Made by a program: the position numbers and the translations under genes | Assembly: GCA_041488155.1 (NCBI GenBank) | Contig: JBGPOS010000035.1 | Location: forward strand, 1 to 37,888 | Origin: JBGPOS01 sp041488155 | GTDB taxonomy: Bacteria > Chloroflexota > Dehalococcoidia > Tepidiformales > Tepidiformaceae | Direction of reading: 5' to 3' | Length of the DNA stretch: 37,888 nucleotides | Shown: positions 16,505-24,729 of the stretch, in pieces | How the letters are laid out: every line of letters starts with the position of its first letter | How positions within the stretch are numbered: position 1 is the stretch's first letter | Notes under the pieces: generated by a model | Databases searched by the model: none | The model's input: only the letters and a program-made list of their open reading frames with translations | Told to the model about the DNA's origin: nothing

Positions 16505-17648
16505 GCCCGGCTCTCCCGTGCCGCGCCCCGCCGCTGCGATTGTAGCAGCGCTGGCGCTGGCGGCGTGCTTCGTGGCGGCTTGCGGGGGCAGCAGCGTAAA
16601 GACTCCGGGCGGGAACCAGGGCGCGAAAGGCCCCGGGCCAACGGTGGTCCGGCCGCCGCGAGAGGGGGAGCCGCGCTCGCTACGGCTTGGATTCAGCACC
16701 CTGCCCCCGGAGCGCACCGCCGAGGCCTACGCGGGTGCGTTCGCGACTGCCGCCCTCTACGCCGACGTCCTTCTGATCCAGCGGACGCCTCCGTGGGAGG
16801 AGTTCGTCCCCGGAGGGCAGGTTTCGAAGACGACGACCGACAACACCCGCTTCGAAACCGAGCTTCTCGACCAGTACCGGGACCTTTCGCGCTTCTACGC
16901 GATCGACCCCACCGACGGGGTGGTCCAGCGCAGCAGGATCGCGAACCTGCCGCCGGGGGTCGATCCGCAGGTGGGCTTCCTCGACCCGGACCTGAGGCAG
17001 GCCTTCATCGCCTACACGGCCTACGTCGTGAGCAACTACAGCCCGGACTACCTCGCCCTCGGGGTTGAGGTCAACATGATGTACGAGCGCGCGCCCAAGC
17101 AGTTCGACGCCTTCGTCTCGCTCTACCGGCAGGCCTACGACGTGGCCAAGAAAGCGAACCCGAAGACAAAGATCTTTCCGACCTTCCAGCTAGAAGACCT
17201 GGAGGGGACGTTCGGCAGCATCCATCCGCCTCACTGGGAGGTGCTCGAACCGTTCCGGGGAAAAATGGACGCGCTGGCGATCAGCACCTACCCCTTCCAG
17301 GTGGAGCTACGCAGCGCCGGGGATCTGCGAAAGGACTACTACTCTCAGCTCAAGGACCACTTCAGCGGGGAGATCCTCATCTCGGAGACCGGCTACGCCT
17401 CTGCACCCGTCGAAGGCAAGGTGAACACCGGGACTGAAGACGACCAACAAGCCTTCCTCGTGCGCATCCTTGGCGATGCGGAGAAGAACGGCTTCAGCAT
17501 GGTCGTCTGGTTCGCGGCCCTCGATCCCGCCTACGCGACGACCGGGACGGCGGCGGTGTTCAAGGACATTGGCCTGCGCCGGAGCGACGGTTCGAACAAG
17601 CTGGCCTGGACGACCTGGGAAGAGTGGTCGCGCAGGCCGTTGAAGTGA
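16497..17648 (+). CDS. Exported lipoprotein with glycosidase-like TIM-barrel domain
   Basis: About 383 residues. After basic residues and the hydrophobic run AAAIVAALALAACFVAAC the lipobox cysteine opens a G/P-rich spacer. The folded part (about 70-375) resembles clan-A glycosidases such as GH53: LGVEVNMM would place the acid/base Glu after one strand and LISETGYA the nucleophile Glu after another, with FPTFQLEDLEG between them. The substrate is unknown. The start is uncertain: ATG 16497 has AAGGAG very close upstream, while ATG 16482 and GTG 16518 are also in frame. Every option puts the start inside or against the divergent PBP gene. Confidence 0.75.
   Translation: MVKPGSPVPRPAAAIVAALALAACFVAACGGSSVKTPGGNQGAKGPGPTVVRPPREGEPRSLRLGFSTLPPERTAEAYAGAFATAALYADVLLIQRTPPWEEFVPGGQVSKTTTDNTRFETELLDQYRDLSRFYAIDPTDGVVQRSRIANLPPGVDPQVGFLDPDLRQAFIAYTAYVVSNYSPDYLALGVEVNMMYERAPKQFDAFVSLYRQAYDVAKKANPKTKIFPTFQLEDLEGTFGSIHPPHWEVLEPFRGKMDALAISTYPFQVELRSAGDLRKDYYSQLKDHFSGEILISETGYASAPVEGKVNTGTEDDQQAFLVRILGDAEKNGFSMVVWFAALDPAYATTGTAAVFKDIGLRRSDGSNKLAWTTWEEWSRRPLK
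16532..16550 (-). promoter_or_regulatory. PBP -10 box inside a 6-7-6 dyad
   Basis: TACAAT on the minus strand (16544-16539) matches the -10 consensus in five of six positions. It is framed by CGCTGC (16532-16537) and GCAGCG (16545-16550). The site lies inside the signal-peptide codons of the opposite gene. Confidence 0.5.
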
Positions 17649-17670
17649 CAGCCTGGAGGAGCCGTCAGCC

Positions 17671-18333
17671 GTGCCCCGCCTGAGCGTGAGACGACTGCTG
17701 GAGATGGCGGCTGTGCCGGCGGTGCTGGCCATCGCGCTGACCGCCTGGGTGGCAACGCACGAAGCGCCGTTGCCGGGCGACCTCTGGCTCACGCACAGGA
17801 TCCAGGAGATCGGGCGATTGGAGAGCAATGCAGAGCTGGTCAACACGATCGGCGTTTGGCGCTGGCTTCCGTTCGGGTTGGTCACGGTTGCTGTGGTCTT
17901 TCGAAAGCGCCTCGGAGGCGGGACGCAGGAGGGCACGCGCGCTCAGATAGAGGTGCTGCTCGTGTTCGCGGCGGTCCTCGCCTTGCAGTACGGGGACGAA
18001 GCCTTGAAACGGCTTGTCCAATCGCCCCGCCCGGTCGCTGACCTCGGGGTGCGCATCTACGAGTTCCGGGAGAGCTACGGCTTTCCGAGCGGCCACGTCT
18101 ACGGCGACCTGCTGATGTACGGCGCGATGGCTGTCTATGCCCCAGCCTGGGTGCACCCTCGGCTCGTGCTGCCCGTACGCGCCGTGTCGCTGGCGATCAT
18201 CATGGTGGCCGGGCCCGCCCGCGTGGCCGTCGGGGCGCACTGGCCGAGCGATGCCCTTGGCGGTTACCTCTGGGGGGGCACGGCCCTCTGCCTCGCGCTC
18301 GTGTTCGGACGGTGGGCTGCACGGCGGGTCTGA
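17671..18333 (+). CDS. PAP2 family membrane phosphatase
   Basis: 220 residues with several hydrophobic helices. The three phosphatase motifs are recognisable: KRLVQSPRP (K-x6-RP), YGFPSGHVYG (PSGH) and ARVAVGAHWPSDALGG, where the usual leading Ser is Ala. Family members remove phosphate from lipid phosphates such as undecaprenyl pyrophosphate or phosphatidic acid at the outer face of the membrane. A GGAGGAG ribosome site precedes the GTG start. The gene lies 22 bp after the glycosidase-like lipoprotein on the same strand, so the two may be co-transcribed. Confidence 0.88.
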   Translation: MPRLSVRRLLEMAAVPAVLAIALTAWVATHEAPLPGDLWLTHRIQEIGRLESNAELVNTIGVWRWLPFGLVTVAVVFRKRLGGGTQEGTRAQIEVLLVFAAVLALQYGDEALKRLVQSPRPVADLGVRIYEFRESYGFPSGHVYGDLLMYGAMAVYAPAWVHPRLVLPVRAVSLAIIMVAGPARVAVGAHWPSDALGGYLWGGTALCLALVFGRWAARRV

Positions 18334-18352
18334 ATGGCCGGCGGCGGGACGT

Positions 18353-19498
18353 CTATGACGGCTCTTCTGAGGCCGGTTGGTCGGGGGCGAGGCTTTCGGC
18401 GAGCTGGATGCGGTCCAGCAGCTCGCGCCGCGTAATGAGCCCGATCATCCGGCCACCGTCGACAACGGGGACCTGGTTCAGGCGCTTTTCGCCGACGAGC
18501 AGGAGTACGTCGTGGGCGCTCGCCTCGGCCGCCACGGTCTCGATATTGGAGCGGGGGGTCATGAGCCGCTGCGCAGGCGTGTTTCCCCACGTATCGCGCG
18601 GGACGCGGCTGACGTCGGTGACCGTGATGATGCCAAGGACGCCGCCCTCGTTGGCGACGACCACGGCCCGTTCCCCCTGTCCGACCATGTAGTCGTCGAC
18701 GATCTCCTGGATGGAGATCCCCGGAGTCACGCTGGCGAAATCCTCGCGCATGATGTCGCGGGCCTTGAGCTTGCCCAGGATTGTCTCGAGCTGGAGGTTC
18801 TGGGATTCCGCTTTGGCGGCGCCAAGGAGGAACCAGCCGATAAAGGCGAACCAGATTCCGTCCAGGGCGAAGCCGGTGAGCAGCAGGAGGAGGCCGAGGA
18901 GCATCAGGCCGTAGCCGAAGAGTTCGCCGACGCCGCCTGCGACGCGGGTGGCGCGACGGAAGCTATTCGTCCGCTTCCAGGCGATCGAGCGCAGCACCCG
19001 TCCGCCATCGAGGGGGAAGCCGGGGAGGATGTTGAAGACGGCGAGGAGGGTGTTGACTATGGCCAGGTAGTAGAAGACCGCCCCCGTCTGCTCGTTGAGT
19101 TCGTTGAAGGCCAGGCCGAGCGCGCCGCTCAGGATCGCGATGACCGCGCTCGTCGCGGGCCCGGCGGCGGCTATCGCGAACTCCTCGCCGGCCGTCCGGG
19201 GCTGCCGGGCGAGCGACGAGACCCCACCGAAGATAAAGAGGGTGATCTTGGGCACGGGCAGCCCGCGGCGGATGGCCACAACGGCGTGGGCCAGTTCGTG
19301 CACGAGCACGGTGACGAAGAGGAGCAGCGCGGACAGCGAGCCGATCACCCAGTAGGTGGCTTCGCTCCAGTTCTCGTACTGATCGGGAAAGAAGCCGTCG
19401 GAGAGGGTGTAGGTGATGAGGCCGAGGATCAGGAGCCACGAAGGGTGGATTTCGATCTCGATCCCGCCGATGCGGGCGATGCGAAAGGATCGGAACAC
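18353..19498 (-). CDS. Site-2 protease family zinc metalloprotease with two CBS domains
   Basis: 381 residues. The membrane part contains the HELAH zinc motif (about residue 68) and the second conserved segment NILPGFPLDGGRVLRS (about 160), which supplies the Asp ligand. After residue 235 two cytoplasmic CBS domains follow (RDIMREDFASVTPG and QRLMTPRSN as first strands), which usually bind adenine nucleotides. This is the group III S2P layout, expected to cleave substrates within the membrane under energy-state control. The GTG start at 19498 sits six bases after a TAGCGT box, and that promoter lies inside the 3' end of the upstream methyltransferase gene, which overlaps by 70 bp. Confidence 0.92.
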   Translation of the reverse strand: MFRSFRIARIGGIEIEIHPSWLLILGLITYTLSDGFFPDQYENWSEATYWVIGSLSALLLFVTVLVHELAHAVVAIRRGLPVPKITLFIFGGVSSLARQPRTAGEEFAIAAAGPATSAVIAILSGALGLAFNELNEQTGAVFYYLAIVNTLLAVFNILPGFPLDGGRVLRSIAWKRTNSFRRATRVAGGVGELFGYGLMLLGLLLLLTGFALDGIWFAFIGWFLLGAAKAESQNLQLETILGKLKARDIMREDFASVTPGISIQEIVDDYMVGQGERAVVVANEGGVLGIITVTDVSRVPRDTWGNTPAQRLMTPRSNIETVAAEASAHDVLLLVGEKRLNQVPVVDGGRMIGLITRRELLDRIQLAESLAPDQPASEEPS

Positions 19499-20307
19499 GC
19501 CTGTACGCTACGCGAGGGGTGCTCGCCTGTGAAGTGCTGGCGCAACGAGGCGCGGAGGAGGGCCACTGGCACCGACAACGACCAGGGGGAGTCGTGGAGC
19601 TCGAAGGCCGCACGCTGAGCTGGTGTCGCCTCGCTGAAGAGCCGCCTGAGGATGCTCACCTTCTCGGGTGGCGTCTGGGAGCGGGCGACCCAGGCGTTGG
19701 CGTCGAGCGAGAAGGCGAACCGCCCGATGACCTCGGCCGCGAAGCCCGCGTTGGCGGCCATCCGCACCCATTCGGAGGCTCGCCAGTTGCGCACGTGGGA
19801 GGGGTCGCGGAGGAACTCGAAGGCGTTGAAGAACGTGTCGAGAGCGGCATCCTCGGGAGAGACCGTGTCGATGAGGAGGAGGCGGCCTCCGGGGCGCAGG
19901 ACCCGCGCAGCTTCTGCCAGGGCACGCGTTGGGTCGGCGTAGTGGTGGGCGCTCAGCCGGCTCGTGACCAGGTCGAAGCTCCTCGATTCGAGGGCCAGGG
20001 CAGCGACATCGGCGACCTCGACCGTGACGTTCTGGAGCCCCCGTTGGCGAGCGAGGTCGCGGGCCACCTCAACCATCTCCGGGGTGACGTCGATGGCGGT
20101 CACGGACTCGGCCCGCGGGGCGAGCGCCAGGGCTGTGTGGCCCGCGCCGCAGCCCATGTCGAGCACCCGTTCGGCGCCGGTGAGCGCGGCTTCCGCGACC
20201 AACGCGGCGAGGTCCGGGCCGGAGGTGTGGACGCTGCTGGTGGCGTAGGCGGAGGCCACCGCCCCGAACTGGCGGCGGACGGCCTCAGTGGATTGCTGCG
20301 CGGACAC
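19429..20307 (-). CDS. Class I SAM-dependent methyltransferase (UbiE-like)
   Basis: 292 residues. The SAM-binding motif VLDMGCGAGHTAL (about 41-53), the acidic second strand AIDVTPEMVE, VEVADVAAL, and the post-I region SRLSAHHYADP with RVLRPGGRLLLID follow in the order typical of UbiE/menaquinone-type methyltransferases. The acceptor is unknown. The last ~25 residues run past the family's usual end and overlap the site-2 protease start by 70 bp. It starts with GTG at 20307 with GGGAG upstream and is divergent from a LysR regulator, the classic arrangement for a LysR target. Confidence 0.87.
   Translation of the reverse strand: MSAQQSTEAVRRQFGAVASAYATSSVHTSGPDLAALVAEAALTGAERVLDMGCGAGHTALALAPRAESVTAIDVTPEMVEVARDLARQRGLQNVTVEVADVAALALESRSFDLVTSRLSAHHYADPTRALAEAARVLRPGGRLLLIDTVSPEDAALDTFFNAFEFLRDPSHVRNWRASEWVRMAANAGFAAEVIGRFAFSLDANAWVARSQTPPEKVSILRRLFSEATPAQRAAFELHDSPWSLSVPVALLRASLRQHFTGEHPSRSVQACSDPFASPASAGSRSKSTLRGS
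19499..19510 (-). promoter_or_regulatory. Leaderless-type -10 box for the site-2 protease
   Basis: TAGCGT (19510-19505, minus strand), six bases, then GTG at 19498. It lies within the methyltransferase coding sequence. Confidence 0.55.
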
Positions 20308-20366
20308 GGCGGCTCCCGGGGGGTTGGCTGTTGGTAAGGCTAGTGGTTGCCAACTTTGGTGTCGAA

Positions 20367-20386
20367 GATATGATTTACATCGTATC
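20367..20386 (+). promoter_or_regulatory. 20-bp dyad between the methyltransferase and LysR genes
   Basis: GATATGAT (20367-20374), TTAC, ATCGTATC (20379-20386): inverted repeats matching at seven of eight positions. It is AT-rich in a GC-rich background and lies 21 bp before the LysR start, so it is a good candidate autoregulatory LysR site. GTATCGA also recurs at 20382-20388 and 20399-20405. Confidence 0.5.
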
Positions 20387-20407
20387 GATAGTCTGGAGGT
20401 ATCGACC

Positions 20408-21277
20408 GTGGAATTGCACCAGCTGCGTTACCTCCGGGCCGTGGTGCGCGCCGGGGGCGTCACGCGGGCGGCCGAGGTCGAGCACGTCGCCCAGCCTTCG
20501 ATCAGCAAACAGATCCGCCTCCTCGAACGGGAACTCGGGGTGCCGCTGTTCCACCGCGTGGGGCGTCGCGTTGTGCCGACGGAGGCCGGACTGCGCCTCG
20601 CGGATTGCGCCGGGCGGGTGTTCGAAGAGCTGGCGGCGACGACGGCGGCGATCGCCGGACCGGGCGCGGCGGCCGGAGCCAGCATTCGCATGTGTGCGAC
20701 GGAGACGGCGGCGGACCACCTCCTGCCGCGCGCTTTGACCGAGCTCCGCGAACGCAGGCCAGGGCTTCGCGTGAGCGTCGAGATGCTGGGAACCGACGAC
20801 GCAGTCACGCGCCTGGTCGACGACGACGTTGACCTGGCGGTGGTCGTCCTCCCGCTCGCTGATTCGCGACTGGAGATCCATTCCCTCATCGAAGAGGACG
20901 TGCTGCTCGCGGTGGCGCCGGGGCACGCCTGGGCGACCCGGCGAACTGTGCCCATTTCGGAGGCGTTGGGCGATCCCGGACTCCTCCTGTCGATGCCGGG
21001 ACACGGGCTGCGAGCACAGGTCGACGCCGCGGCCCAATCGCTGGGGATCGCCCTGCCCGCCGCTATCGAGATGCGAAGTCAGCAGGCGCTGCTGGCGATG
21101 GTCTCCGCCGGCGGCGGAATGGCCTTCGCACCGCGGATGAGCCTGGAAGGCCGGGACGATGTGGTGGCGCTCGAACTCGACCCGCCGATGCGGCGGCAGC
21201 TCGGGTGGGCTCGGCGGCGAGGCAGGCATTTGCCAGCGATCGCCGAGGAGCTCGTGACCCTTCTTGGAGAGAGGTGA
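20408..21277 (+). CDS. LysR family transcriptional regulator
   Basis: 289 residues. The N-terminal winged helix-turn-helix reads ELHQLRYLRAVVRAGGVTRAAE with SISKQIRLLERELGVPLFHR, the textbook LysR pattern. The effector-binding domain starts at about residue 88 and includes RMCATETAADHLLPRAL and LLAVAPGHAWA. GGAGGT about 8 nt before the GTG at 20408 decides the start; the open frame continues 40 codons upstream through the intergenic operator region. It probably controls the divergent methyltransferase and itself. The inducer is unknown. It converges with the BKACE gene 36 bp away. Confidence 0.93.
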   Translation: MELHQLRYLRAVVRAGGVTRAAEVEHVAQPSISKQIRLLERELGVPLFHRVGRRVVPTEAGLRLADCAGRVFEELAATTAAIAGPGAAAGASIRMCATETAADHLLPRALTELRERRPGLRVSVEMLGTDDAVTRLVDDDVDLAVVVLPLADSRLEIHSLIEEDVLLAVAPGHAWATRRTVPISEALGDPGLLLSMPGHGLRAQVDAAAQSLGIALPAAIEMRSQQALLAMVSAGGGMAFAPRMSLEGRDDVVALELDPPMRRQLGWARRRGRHLPAIAEELVTLLGER

Positions 21278-21313
21278 CCGGCGTGGTACGCGGAGGGGCA
21301 AGCCCGTGCGGGG

Positions 21314-22219
21314 TTAGATCGAAATCGAACGGCGGGGCAGATGAAGGATGGTGGCGGCCTCGGCGGGAGTGGCGATAAGGCGACCCACCGAATCGGCGAG
21401 CGCGATCGCTTCCTGGATGAGCTCGGTGTTCGTGGGCTGGCGGGGGCCCGCGTAGTCTTCGAGCCCGACGCGAAGATGTCCGCCGCGTTCGAGGGCCAGG
21501 CGGGCGAGACCACATCCGACCACATCGCCGCCAAGCACGGCGACCGACCAGGAGAGGCCCGTCCCGTCAAGCATTGCGAGGTACGCTTCGAGCGACGGCA
21601 GCGTCGGTGGGAGGCCGAAGCTCAGCGGGGCCCCTCCGAAGTACAGCTTGACGAGGGCGCCCTTTGGCATCCGGCCGGCGCGGTGGTAGGCCAACGCCAG
21701 GCGAAGGAAGCCGGGCTCGAAGATCGAAATGCTCGGCCCGAGACGATGCTTTTCGCACTTGTCGAACATGTGGCGGGCGTCGGCGAAGGTGTTGATGTAG
21801 GTGACGTCGACCGCGGCTGGAAGTCCGTCCGCATCGGCGCGCCCGAAGTTGACCGACCCCGGATCGACGAGGCCGACGCGCAGGACGCCCGCTTCGGCGA
21901 GCGCTGGGATGTGCGAGTAGCGTTCGGCGATGTTCGTGTGGGGACCGCCTCCGGCCATCGTGGGGTAGAGGATCGCGTCAGGCCGTTCGGCGAGGATCAG
22001 GCGCCAGGCTTCGAGGTAGGGAGCGGCGGCGTGAACCCCGCTGGCGCCCCCGACCACCGGCTCGTCGTTGTGGTTGTGGACGATGGCCGCGCCGGCCGCG
22101 AGGCAGCGGAGAGCGTCGGCGGCGATCTCGGGCGGCGTGCGCGGGACGTTGGGGTTGCGGGACTTCGGGGTGCCGCCGTTGATGGCGGCCTCGATGATGA
22201 CCGGCGGCGAGGGGGTCAC
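21314..22219 (-). CDS. Beta-keto acid cleavage enzyme family protein (BKACE, DUF849)
   Basis: 301 residues. It opens with VIIEAAINGG and has the metal-binding HxH in AIVHNHNDEP (about residues 47-49); the third ligand is probably the Glu in VGLEDYAG near residue 261. The founding member, Kce, cleaves 3-keto-5-aminohexanoate with acetyl-CoA in lysine fermentation, and the family as a whole converts various beta-keto acids plus acetyl-CoA into acetoacetate and a CoA ester. No other lysine-fermentation genes are visible, so another beta-keto acid is likely. The gene starts 2 bp after the FabF stop, so the two are made together. Confidence 0.9.
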   Translation of the reverse strand: MTPSPPVIIEAAINGGTPKSRNPNVPRTPPEIAADALRCLAAGAAIVHNHNDEPVVGGASGVHAAAPYLEAWRLILAERPDAILYPTMAGGGPHTNIAERYSHIPALAEAGVLRVGLVDPGSVNFGRADADGLPAAVDVTYINTFADARHMFDKCEKHRLGPSISIFEPGFLRLALAYHRAGRMPKGALVKLYFGGAPLSFGLPPTLPSLEAYLAMLDGTGLSWSVAVLGGDVVGCGLARLALERGGHLRVGLEDYAGPRQPTNTELIQEAIALADSVGRLIATPAEAATILHLPRRSISI

Positions 22220-22221
22220 GA

Positions 22222-23481
22222 CTACGGCTCGTAGCGGGTGAGGACGAGGCAGCTATTCTGGCCGCCAAACCCGAAGCTGTTCTTGATCGCCACCCGGACC
22301 TCGGCGCGCCGGGCGACGTTCGGGACGTAGTCGAGGTCGCAGGTGGGGTCGGGCTCTTCCTGGTTGATCGTGGGGTGGATAAGGCCAGTCTCTATAGTCT
22401 TCACCGTGGCGACTGTCTCCATCCCACCGCTCGCCCCGAGGCCGTGGCCGATGAGGCTCTTCGTGGCGCTGATCGCGAGGCGGTAGGCGCCTTCGCCGAA
22501 GACCTTCTTGAGAGCGTTCGTTTCGGCGGTATCGCCGAGTGGGGTGCTCGTCGCGTGCGCATTGACGTAGTCCACATCGCCAGGAGTCAGACCGGAATCG
22601 CGAAGGGCTTCCAGCACAGCGCGGGCCGCGCCTTCGCCGTCGTCCGGCGGGGCGACGACGTGGAAGGCGTCGCTGGTGCATCCGAACCCCGCGAGCTCGG
22701 CGTAAATGCGGGCGCCACGAGCGTGGGCGCGGGCTTCACTTTCGAGGACGAGGGCGCCCGCGCCCTCGCAGGGGACGAAGCCGTCGCGCCGATTGTCAAA
22801 GGGGCGGCTGGCCTTCGCCGGCTCGTCGTTCTGACTGGTGAGGGCGCGCATGACGCTGAAGCCGGCGAGGCCGAGTTCGCTGATGCCCGCTTCGCAGCCG
22901 CCAGTGACGACGATGTCGGCGCGGCCGTCGCGGATGAGCATGCCCGCTTCGCCGATCGCCTGGGTGCCGGCGGCGCAGGCGGTTACGATCGTGCCGTTGT
23001 AGCCGCGCAGGTTGTACTGGAGCGCGACCTGGGCGGCGGCCATATTCGCGAGGCTGCGGGCAAAGTAGAGCGGGTCGAGCTTCATCCCACCGCGTTCAAA
23101 GAGCGTGCGGGCCCCTTCCTGGATGTCCGGGTATCCTCCGCCGCCGTTGCCAACCAGCACGCCGATGCGGTCATGGTCTTCGCGTCCAAGGTCGAGGCCT
23201 GCATCTTCGATCGCCTGTCCGGCGGAAGCGACCATGAATTGGGAGAAGCGAGCCATGCGGCGGGCTGCCTTGTGCTCCATGAAGCGCTTCGGCTCCCAGT
23301 CCTTGACCTCGCCGGCGATCTTGCAGGGGAACTGCTCGGGGTCGAATTGCGTAATGGGCCCGATCCCCGAGCGGCCGTTGGTGAGGTTGTCCCAGAATTC
23401 GGGCACCGTCTGGCCCGCGGGGGTCACCGCTCCGAGGCCGGTCACGACGACGCGCGTGCGGGCGCGGAGGGTTGGGTTCAC
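22222..23481 (-). CDS. fabF: Beta-ketoacyl-ACP synthase II (FabF type)
   Basis: 419 residues from the GTG at 23481. The catalytic triad is intact: Cys in VTACAAGTQ, His in NAHATSTPLGD, and His in SLIGHGLGAS with the preceding Lys; the C-terminal NSFGFGGQNS loop is typical of FabF. It condenses malonyl-ACP with acyl-ACP to a 3-ketoacyl-ACP. The start is set by a TACGCT box six bases upstream; an earlier in-frame start would add 23 residues unlike FabF. No ACP, FabD or FabG lies nearby. The direct partner is a BKACE, an enzyme acting on beta-keto acids, so it may serve a special pathway rather than bulk fatty acid synthesis. Confidence 0.92.
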   Translation of the reverse strand: MNPTLRARTRVVVTGLGAVTPAGQTVPEFWDNLTNGRSGIGPITQFDPEQFPCKIAGEVKDWEPKRFMEHKAARRMARFSQFMVASAGQAIEDAGLDLGREDHDRIGVLVGNGGGGYPDIQEGARTLFERGGMKLDPLYFARSLANMAAAQVALQYNLRGYNGTIVTACAAGTQAIGEAGMLIRDGRADIVVTGGCEAGISELGLAGFSVMRALTSQNDEPAKASRPFDNRRDGFVPCEGAGALVLESEARAHARGARIYAELAGFGCTSDAFHVVAPPDDGEGAARAVLEALRDSGLTPGDVDYVNAHATSTPLGDTAETNALKKVFGEGAYRLAISATKSLIGHGLGASGGMETVATVKTIETGLIHPTINQEEPDPTCDLDYVPNVARRAEVRVAIKNSFGFGGQNSCLVLTRYEP

Positions 23482-23493
23482 AGGACTAGCGTA
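23482..23493 (-). promoter_or_regulatory. Leaderless-type -10 box for fabF
   Basis: TACGCT (23493-23488, minus strand), six bases, then GTG at 23481. Confidence 0.6.
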
Positions 23494-23567
23494 CAGGCCA
23501 CACCTTCGGCGCGACACCTGCGCCGGGCAGGGCCCCGCGCTCGCTGTCACCGCGGCCAGCGCACCTG

Positions 23568-23579
23568 TACCCTACATTC
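23568..23579 (+). promoter_or_regulatory. Leaderless-type -10 box for the membrane protein at 23580
   Basis: TACCCT (23568-23573), six bases, then GTG at 23580. It is divergent from the fabF box within a 98-bp gap. Confidence 0.55.
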
Positions 23580-24293
23580 GTGGCTGACATGTCGCTGCCC
23601 GACCACGTCACCGTCCTTCGCCGCGATGGCCGGAGGCAGGTGCTGTTGCACCGGTCGATGGCGCTCATTGGCCCTGAGAAGGTCGAGATCAAGCGAGCGC
23701 GGAGCACGATCGTCCTGCCGCTCGTCGTCCTCGGCCTGGCGGTGGCGGCCGGGAGCCTGATTGCAGACCGGGGCGCGGGTCTGCCGTTCTGGCTGCTGTT
23801 GCTCCTCCTCCTGTTCTGCCTGGTGACGGTACCGCTGGCGTTTGTCGGGCTGATCAGCTCGATTTTCGGGGCAGAGGTGGTCGTCGACGGGCGCAAGGGG
23901 TCGGCGACCTGGCAGCAGGGAGCGATCGGGATGGGCCTCGGCACGAAAGAGCTGGTGCCGTTCGAGAAGATCGACCACCTCGAGGTGTCGGTGGAAGGCG
24001 AAGAGCCTGATCGATGGCGAGGGGAAGCCGACGCCCTCCGCCAGTTCGCCCTTGTGCTTGTTAAGAAGAGCGGCAAGCGGCTGACCCTCACCCAGGTGCC
24101 CGTGCCCGCGTACGGCCAGGCCGACGGGATGGACCGGACGCTCGCCGTCGCGAACGCAGTCGCCGCCCTGGCACGGACGACCGTGCGCATCCCCGAAGGC
24201 TGGGAGATGGTGGAAATCGACACGGCCACCGGCGAGCGGGCGAAGCCGCCCGGCGGCGGGCGTGGGAAACGAAGGCCGAAAGCGAATGGATGA
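23580..24293 (+). CDS. Membrane protein of unknown function with two central helices
   Basis: 237 residues. A short N-terminal cytoplasmic part is followed by two hydrophobic segments at about 44-62 and 68-98, and then a soluble region with beta strands such as AEVVVDGRKGSATW and VPFEKIDHLEVSVEG that looks like a PH-type membrane-associated domain. The last 20 residues are Gly/Lys/Arg-rich. I do not recognise a named family. The start is the GTG behind the leaderless box; an ATG three codons later (23589) is an alternative. It overlaps the CoA-binding protein gene by 8 bp. Confidence 0.75.
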   Translation: MADMSLPDHVTVLRRDGRRQVLLHRSMALIGPEKVEIKRARSTIVLPLVVLGLAVAAGSLIADRGAGLPFWLLLLLLLFCLVTVPLAFVGLISSIFGAEVVVDGRKGSATWQQGAIGMGLGTKELVPFEKIDHLEVSVEGEEPDRWRGEADALRQFALVLVKKSGKRLTLTQVPVPAYGQADGMDRTLAVANAVAALARTTVRIPEGWEMVEIDTATGERAKPPGGGRGKRRPKANG

Positions 24294-24684
24294 TGCCCTG
24301 CGAGCCTTGATGGAAGCGAAGACGATCGCCGTGGTCGGACTCGATACGCGGACCTTCCGCGTCGCCTACCAGGTGGCTTCTTACCTCCAGGACGCGGGCT
24401 ACCGGATCGTGCCGGTGCCCGTCCAGCAGCCCGCAGATGAGGTACTGGGCGAGAAGGCCTACCCGAGGCTCGGCGACATCCCGGGGCACATCGACCTCGT
24501 CGACGTCTTCGTCAGATCTGAGCACACGGGGCCGATCATCGAGGAGGCGATCGCCGCCGGCGTGGGCGCCATCTGGTTGCAAGAGGGCATCGTGAACGAC
24601 GCAGGGGTGGCCGCCGCGCGCGCCGCCGGGATCGTCGCCACGCAGGACCGCTGCACGATGGTCGAGCACCGCCGCGCGCGCTGA
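24286..24684 (+). CDS. CoA-binding domain protein (YccU-like)
   Basis: 132 residues, the size of single-domain CoA-binding proteins with a Rossmann fold. TIAVVGLDT near the start is the nucleotide-binding turn, YLQDAGYRIVPVPV and IDLVDVFVRSEHTGPIIEEAI follow, and AIWLQEGIVND plus a late Cys (DRCTMVEH) complete the usual pattern. Molecular function is unknown; the domain resembles the CoA-binding part of succinyl-CoA synthetase. The ATG at 24286 overlaps the 3' end of the membrane protein gene by 8 bp, so the two are probably one operon. Confidence 0.87.
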   Translation: MDDALRALMEAKTIAVVGLDTRTFRVAYQVASYLQDAGYRIVPVPVQQPADEVLGEKAYPRLGDIPGHIDLVDVFVRSEHTGPIIEEAIAAGVGAIWLQEGIVNDAGVAAARAAGIVATQDRCTMVEHRRAR

Positions 24685-24729
24685 GGGGCGCGTTACGGGC
24701 TGCCCCTGATTCCGTTATAACTGGACGAT

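Noticed and set aside
22375..23760. 461-codon plus-strand frame across fabF
   Set aside because: Shadow of FabF; it runs through the divergent promoters.
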